In this document: in pieces, positions 14,696 to 21,287 of the stretch | Layout: each line of letters starts with the position of its first letter | Numbering within the stretch: the stretch's first letter is position 1 | From: CAZXDS01 sp964639525 | GTDB taxonomy: Bacteria; Bacteroidota; Ignavibacteria; Ignavibacteriales; Melioribacteraceae | Assembly: GCA_964639525.1 (NCBI GenBank) | Contig: CAZXDS010000035.1 | Location: 1-21,287, forward strand | Direction of reading: 5' to 3' | DNA length: 21,287 nt | Notes under the pieces: generated by a model | The model's input: only the letters and a program-made list of their open reading frames with translations | What the model was told of the DNA's origin: nothing | Database searches by the model: none | Translations under genes and position numbers: made by a program

Positions 14696-15841
14696 ATGAA
14701 AAGATATCTTTATAATCAAATATTAAAAGACTTATCGAAAAAAATGGTTTTTGTTACCGGTCCAAGACAAGTAGGGAAAACTTATCTTGCAAAGCAAATT
14801 ATGACTGAATTTCAAAATTCTCAGTACTTGAATTTTGATAATATCTTTGACCGTAAAATAATTATTGAACAAAGTTGGAAAAGTAATGCCGATTTGATTG
14901 TTTTTGACGAAATTCACAAGATGAAAAATTGGAAAATATACTTGAAAGGTATTTTTGATACGCGAAAAAACAACGAATCCATTTTAGTTACAGGAAGTGC
15001 GAGGCTCGATACTTTTAGGCAAACCGGCGAATCTCTTGCAGGGCGATATCATCACTTAAGACTTAATCCTATTTCAGTTAAAGAAATGAGCGGAATGCTT
15101 TCTCCATATAATTCCATAGAAGCTTTAAACAATTACAGCGGTTTTCCGGAACCGCTGCTCAATAGTTTTAGCAGCAAAAAAAATGCAGTTGAATTTTCAA
15201 ATAGGTGGAGGAACCAATACTATACGGATTTGGTTCGTGAAGATATTTTGGAATTCGGGAAACTGCACGAAATTAGAGTTATTAAAAATCTGTTGGAAAT
15301 GCTGCGATACAGAGTCGGTTCGCCCCTTTCATATAAAGGAATAGCGGAGGATTTACAGGTTTCACCTACTACGGTAAAGAAATATATTGAAATATTGGAA
15401 AGCCTTTATATTGTTTTTCTTGTAAAACCGTTTCATAAAAACATAGCACGCTCAATTTTAAAAGAGCCCAAATTGTATTTTTACGATTCATCGTATATTG
15501 TTGATAATGAGGGAATTAAATTGGAAAATACCGTTGCCGTGCACTTACTAAAACATACACAATATCTTTTCGATGCAAAGGGGAAAAATATTTATCTTGC
15601 CTATGTGAGAACTAAGGATAATAAAGAAGTTGATTTTGTTATCGTAAAAGATGAGAAGCCGGCAGAATTTATTGAAGTTAAATTAAGTGATAAAAAAATA
15701 TCGCCGAATCTTTCGTACTTTTCCAAAAAATATCCGAAAAGTAGTTTTGTACAATTGGTTCATAACTTAAAAAACGAAGAAAATAGAAAAGGTATTGATT
15801 TACTAATTGCCGGCAACCGGCTAAGTGAATTAGCTGTTTAA
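14696..15841 (+). CDS. AAA_14 / DUF4143 ATPase with internal winged helix, 381 aa
   Basis: A shorter relative of the preceding ATPase with Walker A GPRQVGKT (22-29), Walker B LIVFDE (Asp71-Glu72) and 'SILVTGSARLD' as sensor 1. A winged-helix-like segment is plain at about 200-240 ('LSYKGIAEDLQVSPTTVKKYIEILESLYI'). The C-terminal nuclease-like fold has 'NKEVDFVIV' (Glu311, Asp313) and 'EFIEVK' (Glu327, Lys329). Similarity to the first ATPase is limited to motifs, so this is not a recent duplication. The winged helix makes self-regulation through the palindromes just upstream reasonable. Exact physiological role in the family is not established. The gene is flanked by a 15-bp direct repeat (14568 and 15949). 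Spacing of about 270 bp to the helicase gene suggests separate transcription. Confidence 0.9.
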   Translation: MKRYLYNQILKDLSKKMVFVTGPRQVGKTYLAKQIMTEFQNSQYLNFDNIFDRKIIIEQSWKSNADLIVFDEIHKMKNWKIYLKGIFDTRKNNESILVTGSARLDTFRQTGESLAGRYHHLRLNPISVKEMSGMLSPYNSIEALNNYSGFPEPLLNSFSSKKNAVEFSNRWRNQYYTDLVREDILEFGKLHEIRVIKNLLEMLRYRVGSPLSYKGIAEDLQVSPTTVKKYIEILESLYIVFLVKPFHKNIARSILKEPKLYFYDSSYIVDNEGIKLENTVAVHLLKHTQYLFDAKGKNIYLAYVRTKDNKEVDFVIVKDEKPAEFIEVKLSDKKISPNLSYFSKKYPKSSFVQLVHNLKNEENRKGIDLLIAGNRLSELAV

Positions 15842-15948
15842 GAAAGAATTACGGTCTTAATTAAACTGATTTTATAGCTGCCTCAATAATTAGTCCTCAT
15901 TTCGCCACACTGATTTTTAAAAATATGGATTCTAAAATGTCCAGGAAA

Positions 15949-15963
15949 TAGTTTAAAATTGAA
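15949..15963 (+). repeat. 15-bp direct repeat, right copy (with 14568-14582)
   Basis: Exact match to the left copy; together they enclose the second ATPase gene (about 1.4 kb). Confidence 0.4.
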
Positions 15964-16104
15964 ATATTACTATTATAAATAATAGCTTTCTCCTTTTTAA
16001 ATTCGCTTTTATTCTAAAGTAATTTATGTTTAGTTAATTAGTTATATATATTATCAAACTATTTTATTATTTTTATAAAATAATAATGATATTTATTTTC
16101 TTTT

Positions 16105-16109
16105 GAGGG
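16105..16109 (+). promoter_or_regulatory. Shine-Dalgarno site supporting a TTG start for the helicase
   Basis: gaggg ends six bases before the TTG at 16116, a proper distance, while the next in-frame ATG codons would remove conserved N-terminal sequence. TTG is therefore accepted as the start. Confidence 0.7.
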
Positions 16110-16115
16110 TAACAA

Positions 16116-19100
16116 TTGATAAAAACTACCTTTTCACTTCTAAAGGATAATCACGATAGAGGTTCGGTCGGTGATTTCTTAAACAATAATATTTCAACTA
16201 ACTCAAAGCTATCAATAGTTTCGGCTTATTTTACAATTTATGCTTTTAGTAAATTAAAAGACAAACTTAATAATATTGATTCCTTGGATTTCCTTTTTGG
16301 TGAACCCACTTTTATTAAATCCGTTAATCCGGATAGCGACAAAAAAAAAGATTTTAAAATTGAAGATGATAAACTCGTTATTCCCCTTGAAAGCAGACTC
16401 TCACAAAAAGCTGTTGCTAAAGAATGTGCAGAATGGATTGAGAAAAAAGTTAATATTAAATCTATGGTAAAACCTAATTTTCTTCACGGCAAAATGTATC
16501 ATATTCAAAAAAGCAACGGCGTGGAAAAAGCAATATTAGGAAGCTCCAATTTTACAGTTAATGGTCTCGGTCTTGGCGGCAGCCCAAATATAGAATTAAA
16601 TATAGAAGTGGATAGCGACCGCGATAGAAATGATTTATTGAATTGGTTTAATGAATTGTGGAACGATGATACAGGACTTGTAGAAGATGTAAAAGATAAC
16701 GTACTTAAATATATCGGGCAGCTGTATGCAGAAAATGATCCGGAGTTTATTTATTTCAAAACTCTTTACCATATTTTTGGTAAATTTCTCGAAGACCAAA
16801 CCAAAGGAGGTTTACTCGAAGAAAATATTGGTTTCTTTGAATCTAAAGTTTGGGATATGCTTTATGATTTTCAGAAGGATGGCGTAAAAGGTGCAATAAA
16901 TAAGATCCTAAAATTTAACGGCTGCATTATTGCCGATAGCGTTGGACTTGGTAAAACATTTGAGGCTCTTGCAGTAATTAAATATTTTGAGCTGCTTAAT
17001 AAAAATGTTTTAGTTCTGACACCAAAAAAATTAAGAGAGAACTGGACAATTTATAAATTGAATGCAGACTTAAATCCCTTCATCAAAGACAGATTTAGAT
17101 ATGATGTTCTTAACCACACCGATCTTAGCCGTGAATCGGGTAAATCAGGGGATATTGATCTTGCCGTTATAAATTGGGGGAATTACGATCTTATTGTAAT
17201 TGATGAATCTCATAATTTTAGAAACAATGCTAAAGGTAAACGTGATGAGGATGGTAATATAATCCGTAAAAGCCGATACGAAAGACTTATGGACGAAATT
17301 ATTAAAAGCGGACTAAATACAAAGGTTCTTTTGCTTTCTGCTACTCCGGTTAATAATAATCTTAAAGATTTAAGAAATCAAATTTATATTATTACCGCTG
17401 AAGATGATTCTGCACTTTTTGAGAAAACAAATATTAAAAATATTGCTCAAACTCTTAAAAATGCACAAAATAATTTTAGCCGCTGGGCTGACCCTAAGAA
17501 AAACAAAGAACGTTCTGTTAAAGACTTATTAAACAGACTCGATTCATCGTTTTTCAAACTGCTTGATACACTTACAATAGCCAGGTCCAGAAAGCACATT
17601 CTAAATTATTATGATACCAAAGCAATCGGCAAATTCCCTGTTAGACTTCCTGTTATTTCTAAAGCTCCTGATATTGATTCGCTGAATAAATTCCCTTCTT
17701 ATGACAAACTGAACAAAGAAATAATAAAATATCGTCTTTCTCTTTTCAATCCTTCAAAGTACGTAAAAGATGAATTTAAAGAATTTTACGAAGAAAAATC
17801 CAAATCCGAAGGAACTACTTTCAAACAATCTATTCGTGAATATTATCTTATTGGAATGATGAAAGTTAACTTCCTGAAAAGAATAGAAAGCTCTATTAAA
17901 GCTTTTGAAATTTCGATGGATAGAACGATTAATAAAATTGATAAACTAATTAAGAGACTTACTGATTATAAAATTAATCATGCAGGCGAACTCACAATTG
18001 AACCGGATTTGTTCTTTCCCGAGGATGAAGAAGATGAAGAATTGGCTCAGGCTAATGATAATTGGCAAGTTGGTAAAAAATTAAAATTTGAACTTGCGCA
18101 TCTTGAAATTGATAAATGGATAAATGAACTGAATGAAGATAAAGACCAACTGACAATGCTGTACAACACTGCTGCAAGTGTTACGGTAGCACGCGATGAA
18201 AAACTAAAAGTCCTCAAAAATTTAATTGCAGAAAAAATCAATAATCCATTAAACGGAGGTAATAAAAAAGTTGTGGTCTTTACTGCCTTTGCTGATACTG
18301 CGTATTATCTATACGACTCGATAAAAGATTGGTGTATAAATGAATTAGGTCTCAATATCGCAGTTGTTGCAGGCGGAAATAAAAAAAACCAAACTACCTT
18401 TAAACCGAAAGGTTATAAACGCAATTCTTATTTTAACAATATCCTTACAAATTTTTCCCCTATTTCAAAAAACAGAGATAAAATGAAATCAATGCCGCAA
18501 GATGGAGGAATTGATATTCTTATTGCAACCGATTGTATCTCCGAAGGTCAAAATCTGCAGGATTGCGATTTTCTTGTGAACTACGATATTCATTGGAATC
18601 CCGTTCGTATCATTCAGCGTTTCGGTCGTATTGACCGTTTGGGCAGTATCAATGAGAAAGTCCAACTCGTTAATTTTTGGCCGACTGATGACTTAAATAA
18701 TTATATAAATCTCAAAGATCGGGTTGAAGCAAGGATGGCTTTGGTTGATATTACGGCAACCGGCGAGGAAAATATTCTTGATACCGACCAATTAAAAGAC
18801 CTTATTGAAGACGACCTAAAATATAGGAACAGACAACTTAAGCGATTAAAAAAGGAAGTGCTTGATTTAGAAGAATTAGATGATAACATTTCTCTTAGTG
18901 AATTTACTCTTGATGATTTCAGAATAGAACTTTCAAACTACATTGAAGAAAATAAACAGAAACTTGAAAATGCACCTTTCGGTTTATATGCCGTCGTGCC
19001 TTCACCGGGCAATAAAGAAAAGGAACAACTCTCTTTAATTGATAGTCCGGCAAATCAAATAATTAAACCCGGTGTTATCTATTGTCTTCGCCAAAAAGGG

Positions 19101-19472
19101 AATACTGACGGAAACGAGGCAGTAAATCCATTGCAGCCGTATTTTTTGGTTTATATTAGGGATGACGGCACTGTCCGTTTTAATTATACTCACGTAAAAC
19201 AAATTCTTGATATTTTTAGATTATTGTGCCAAGGCAAAAAACAGCCTTACGAAGAATTATGCGATTTATTCAACAAGGAAACCGCTCAAGGTTACGACAT
19301 GAGTAAATACAACAGTTTACTTCAAAAAGCCATTACGGAAATAGGAACGGTTTTTGGCAAAAAAACACTCGGAAAACTTAAAACCGGTAGAGACGGAATT
19401 TTAATCCCCAAAAATAAACAAGCCGGCAAAGCGGATGATTTTGAATTAATTACTTGGTTGATTATTAAATAA
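16116..19472 (+). CDS. PLD-family nuclease / SNF2 helicase fusion, restriction-associated, 1118 aa
   Basis: The N-terminal about 170 residues form a phospholipase D-like domain: 'LSIVSAYFTIYAF', HGK at 124-126 and 'GSSNFTVNGLGLGG' (Asn145), one HxK/N half-site, so a dimer would be needed for cutting. A superfamily 2 SNF2 engine follows. It shows motif I 'ADSVGLGKT' (273-281), motif Ia 'LVLTPKKLRENW', motif II DESH (363-366), motif III 'LLSATPVNN' (408-), a long insertion with charged helices (about 560-700), then helicase C with 'VVVFTAFADTA'. Motif V is 'ATDCISEGQNLQ' and motif VI 'RIIQRFGRIDRLGS' (about 800-846). This architecture occurs in restriction and phage-defence loci as the ATP-driven translocase/nuclease. 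It heads an operon: the KilA-N gene follows after 26 bp and the methylase-like gene overlaps that. Intact by all motifs. Confidence 0.9.
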   Translation: MIKTTFSLLKDNHDRGSVGDFLNNNISTNSKLSIVSAYFTIYAFSKLKDKLNNIDSLDFLFGEPTFIKSVNPDSDKKKDFKIEDDKLVIPLESRLSQKAVAKECAEWIEKKVNIKSMVKPNFLHGKMYHIQKSNGVEKAILGSSNFTVNGLGLGGSPNIELNIEVDSDRDRNDLLNWFNELWNDDTGLVEDVKDNVLKYIGQLYAENDPEFIYFKTLYHIFGKFLEDQTKGGLLEENIGFFESKVWDMLYDFQKDGVKGAINKILKFNGCIIADSVGLGKTFEALAVIKYFELLNKNVLVLTPKKLRENWTIYKLNADLNPFIKDRFRYDVLNHTDLSRESGKSGDIDLAVINWGNYDLIVIDESHNFRNNAKGKRDEDGNIIRKSRYERLMDEIIKSGLNTKVLLLSATPVNNNLKDLRNQIYIITAEDDSALFEKTNIKNIAQTLKNAQNNFSRWADPKKNKERSVKDLLNRLDSSFFKLLDTLTIARSRKHILNYYDTKAIGKFPVRLPVISKAPDIDSLNKFPSYDKLNKEIIKYRLSLFNPSKYVKDEFKEFYEEKSKSEGTTFKQSIREYYLIGMMKVNFLKRIESSIKAFEISMDRTINKIDKLIKRLTDYKINHAGELTIEPDLFFPEDEEDEELAQANDNWQVGKKLKFELAHLEIDKWINELNEDKDQLTMLYNTAASVTVARDEKLKVLKNLIAEKINNPLNGGNKKVVVFTAFADTAYYLYDSIKDWCINELGLNIAVVAGGNKKNQTTFKPKGYKRNSYFNNILTNFSPISKNRDKMKSMPQDGGIDILIATDCISEGQNLQDCDFLVNYDIHWNPVRIIQRFGRIDRLGSINEKVQLVNFWPTDDLNNYINLKDRVEARMALVDITATGEENILDTDQLKDLIEDDLKYRNRQLKRLKKEVLDLEELDDNISLSEFTLDDFRIELSNYIEENKQKLENAPFGLYAVVPSPGNKEKEQLSLIDSPANQIIKPGVIYCLRQKGNTDGNEAVNPLQPYFLVYIRDDGTVRFNYTHVKQILDIFRLLCQGKKQPYEELCDLFNKETAQGYDMSKYNSLLQKAITEIGTVFGKKTLGKLKTGRDGILIPKNKQAGKADDFELITWLIIK

Positions 19473-19498
19473 AGATAAAATTCGGGGCAAAGAATAAA

Positions 19499-20308
19499 AT
19501 GAAGAAAAGATCAATTATTGTGTTGGATAGAAATATTACAGTAACCAAAGACGATTATATTTCCCTTACGGATATGCTTAAAGCAAAAGACGGTGATTTT
19601 TTTATTTCGGATTGGCTTAGGAACAGAAATACGGTCGAATTTCTTGGTATCTGGGAATCTGTAAATAATCCGGATTTTAATTATGGCGAATTCGCCATAA
19701 TTAGAAGTAACGCCGGTTTAAATAGTTATAAAATTAGTGTTAAAGAATGGGTAAAAAAAACCGGTGCTATCGGTATTGCCGCTAAAACAGGGCGTTACGG
19801 TGGAACTTACGCACACCCCGATATTGCTTTTGAATTCGGTATGTGGATTTCCCCTGCTTTTAAAGTTTATTTAATAAAAGAATTTAAAAGATTAAAAGAG
19901 GAAGAAAGCAATAAACTGAAACTAGATTGGAACTTACAGCGTACTCTCGCAAAAATAAATTATAAAATCCATACCGATGCTATTAAAGAAAATCTGATCC
20001 CTCCAAAACTTACCAAAATGCAGATGAATTTTATTTATGCAAATGAATCCGATTTGCTTAACGTTGCTCTTTTTGGTAAAACCGCTAAACAATGGAGGGA
20101 AGCCAATCCGAATTTAAAGGGAAATATTCGCGATTATGCGACATTAGAACAACTTATAGTCCTTTCCAATCTTGAAAGCATTAATTCTTTACTAATACGG
20201 CAAGATATTAAACAGCCCGAAAGATTAAAACAATTAAATCGAATTGCAATTGCTCAAATAAAATCGTTAGTTGAAAATAAAAACTTGAATAAACTAAAAA
20301 ACCTATGA
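19499..20308 (+). CDS. KilA-N domain protein, 269 aa
   Basis: The KilA-N DNA-binding domain spans about residues 15-130. Its landmarks are 'YISLTDMLKA', 'ISDWLRNRNTVEFLGIWE', 'NPDFNYGEFAIIRSNAGLNSYKISVKEWVKKTGAIGI', and the closing 'GGTYAHPDIAFEFGMWISPAFKVYLIKEF'. The family is known from phages and large DNA viruses (phage P1 KilA, poxvirus proteins), and also as a passenger in bacterial restriction loci. The C-terminal half is helical and basic ('KLTKMQMNFIYANESDLLNVALFGKTAKQWREANP'), resembling other bacterial KilA-N/RhuM-type proteins. The stop TGA overlaps the next start by 4 bp (ATGA). A role as DNA-binding specificity or control factor for the flanking helicase and methylase is inferred from context. 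A 26-bp perfect palindrome lies inside the gene. Confidence 0.88.
   Translation: MKKRSIIVLDRNITVTKDDYISLTDMLKAKDGDFFISDWLRNRNTVEFLGIWESVNNPDFNYGEFAIIRSNAGLNSYKISVKEWVKKTGAIGIAAKTGRYGGTYAHPDIAFEFGMWISPAFKVYLIKEFKRLKEEESNKLKLDWNLQRTLAKINYKIHTDAIKENLIPPKLTKMQMNFIYANESDLLNVALFGKTAKQWREANPNLKGNIRDYATLEQLIVLSNLESINSLLIRQDIKQPERLKQLNRIAIAQIKSLVENKNLNKLKNL
19678..19703. repeat. 26-bp perfect palindrome inside the KilA-N gene
   Basis: The half-site taattatggcgaa (19678-19690) is followed at once by its exact reverse complement (19691-19703), with no spacer. It encodes the conserved NYGEFAII part of the KilA-N domain. It contains an EcoRI-type hexamer (gaattc) at its centre. It may be partly forced by the protein sequence, but codon choice on both sides keeps the symmetry perfect. 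Confidence 0.6.
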
Positions 20309-21261
20309 ATGCATCCAAAATAAAAGTTGAAAACAATATCAAAGAAGCTATTTCGTCTTTTAACAAAGGAGATTTATTTAAAAACTCAATCGCCCTTTTT
20401 AATGCTCTCGGTTATAACACCTCAAGACAAAACAGATTAGACGGAAATAGCTTTAATAATTTTAAAGATAACTTTATTGATGCTGACGATAATTTCAATG
20501 AGGAAAAAGCTTTTTCAAAAGATTGGAATAAAGCCGAACTACTATTCCAACTTACTAACGAAGAAGTTACAGGCTTAACCGATATGTTTTCTTCCGGCAA
20601 AGTGGATAACACAATCATAGAATCTTACCTCTTTTTTGCAATTGAATTAAAAGGGCAAAACTATTCCCGTACAAAACTTGCTGCTATTACAAGGGAAGTA
20701 AACAAACTTTTCAGTATGCCGGTTATGATTCTATTCCTTTATGACGGGAAACTCACTCTCTCTATTATTAACCGCAGACTTCATAAACGAGATGCGTCAA
20801 AAGATGTGCTGGAAAAGGTAACCTTAATTAAAGATATACGAACGGTAAATCCGCACCGCGCCCATGTTGAAATTTTATACGATTTGTCTTTTCCCGTTCT
20901 TGTCAAAACTCATAAAGTAACTAATTTTGTTGAACTGCATCGCGCTTGGGAAAAAGTTCTTGATACAAAAGAACTAAATAAAAAATTCTTCAAAGAACTT
21001 TCCAACTGGTATTTTTGGGCAATTAGCGAAGTTGAATTTCCGGACGATGTTGAAAAAAAGAGAGACAAACGAAATCCTATTTCCGTTATTCGCTTAATTA
21101 CACGCTTGATGTTCGTCTGGTTTATCAAAGAGAAAAATCTTGTGCCTGATAAGCTCTTTGATAAAAATTTCCTCGATACAATTCTTAATTATAACGATGT
21201 TACCGGAAGTACTTATTACAAAGCAATTTTGCAGGTTCTACCCTTAATGTTGTGGAATTAG
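20305..21261 (+). CDS. N-terminal third of an Eco57I/type IIG-like restriction-methylase, broken off after residue 310
   Basis: The 318 residues match, as I recognise it, the N-terminal region of large (about 1000 aa) Eco57I-like class I DNA methyltransferases. Landmarks are 'LFNALGYNTSRQNR', 'FSKDWNKAELLFQLTNEEV', 'ESYLFFAIELKGQNYSRTKLAAITREVNKLFSMPVMILF' (an E-x-K nuclease-like core) and 'RDKRNPISVIRLITRLMFVWFIKEKNLVPD'. After 'STYYKAILQ' relatives continue into the methylase domain ('NLFFATLN...' and later an NPPY motif). Here the frame runs only VLPLMLWN and stops at 21259-21261. SAM-binding and catalytic motifs are therefore absent. The start ATG overlaps the KilA-N stop by 4 bp, so the pair is coupled. 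Either the gene is a natural truncation or deletion, or the assembly is wrong within the last 55 bases. Whether the 318-aa product acts alone is unknown. Confidence 0.8.
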   Translation: MNASKIKVENNIKEAISSFNKGDLFKNSIALFNALGYNTSRQNRLDGNSFNNFKDNFIDADDNFNEEKAFSKDWNKAELLFQLTNEEVTGLTDMFSSGKVDNTIIESYLFFAIELKGQNYSRTKLAAITREVNKLFSMPVMILFLYDGKLTLSIINRRLHKRDASKDVLEKVTLIKDIRTVNPHRAHVEILYDLSFPVLVKTHKVTNFVELHRAWEKVLDTKELNKKFFKELSNWYFWAISEVEFPDDVEKKRDKRNPISVIRLITRLMFVWFIKEKNLVPDKLFDKNFLDTILNYNDVTGSTYYKAILQVLPLMLWN

Positions 21262-21287
21262 TAAATTTGTAATAAAAAGGATAAAAA
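21231..21287 (+). other. Possible 3' end of a different or shifted reading frame, followed by an SD-like site
   Basis: From 21231 the +2-shifted frame reads AGSTLNVVELVNL and stops at 21270-21272; then comes aaaaagga, an SD-like sequence, and the window ends six bases later. This looks more like a true gene end followed by a new ribosome site than the eight residues used by the frame of the methylase fragment. It may be the real 3' end joined by a deletion. Confidence 0.35.

Larger units (their letters stand above)
15842..16115. other. AT-rich spacer before the defence operon
   Basis: No gene is seen. It contains the right copy of the 15-bp repeat (15949-15963) and an all-A/T perfect 10-bp hairpin (arms 16064-16073 and 16077-16086, 3-nt loop) just before the SD of the helicase gene. 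The operon promoter should lie here; many A/T hexamers make a specific call impossible. Confidence 0.5.

Noticed and set aside
16116..21261. Assignment of the operon to DISARM
   Set aside because: The DUF1998 genes (drmA/drmB type) are absent, and the PLD domain is fused to the helicase instead of being a separate gene; the name is not supported.

Overview
The window looks like a piece of an AT-rich genome from the FCB group, most probably Ignavibacteriota or a close relative. The main evidence is a type IX secretion C-terminal sorting domain at 898-1502 carrying the 'NYPNPFNPST' signature. Supporting evidence is the many Sec signal peptides and lipoprotein leaders, and SD sites of the AAGGA/GAGG kind in front of many genes. 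No rRNA, tRNA or CRISPR array was seen. A run of exactly 100 N (3451-3550) marks a scaffold gap. Both ends of the window cut or break restriction-modification genes.

Layout. (1) 1-653, minus strand: the 5' part of a type I restriction methyltransferase (hsdM), preceded by and overlapping a 29-codon mini-ORF. (2) 654-1653: a spacer with a nested inverted-repeat element, then a decayed secreted-protein gene that keeps only its T9SS tail, then a hairpin. (3) 1654-10684, plus strand: a block of mostly unrecognised exported proteins. It holds a PsbP/DcrB-like secreted protein, two related three-helix membrane proteins near its two ends, two lipoproteins, and a compact five-gene run (4415-10214). 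That run contains a B-lectin/Sel1 protein, a transglutaminase-like/Sel1/CAP (PR-1-like) fusion, and three genes carrying four copies of one uncharacterised domain. (4) 10724-12891, minus strand: a 10-TM putative heavy-metal exporter (ArsP_2 type) and a deoxyhypusine-synthase-like enzyme. (5) 13061-15841, plus strand: two AAA_14/DUF4143 ATPases, each with a distinctive repeated or palindromic site in front. (6) 16116-21261, plus strand: a tightly packed operon of a PLD-nuclease/SNF2 helicase fusion, a KilA-N protein, and the N-terminal third of an Eco57I/type IIG-like restriction-methylase that breaks off at residue 310.

How the parts may work together. The right-hand operon looks like a defence system: a DNA translocase with a nuclease domain, a KilA-N DNA-binding protein and a modification/restriction enzyme. 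The truncation of the last gene means it may be dead, or the break may be an assembly error at the contig end. The central block is best read as a cell-envelope or extracellular locus. It combines carbohydrate-binding, peptidase-fold, CAP and Sel1 modules with a family amplified by tandem duplication. Its function is unknown and it is the most likely place for something undescribed. The two DUF4143 ATPases are usual genomic-island passengers, but their upstream repeats look like dedicated operators.
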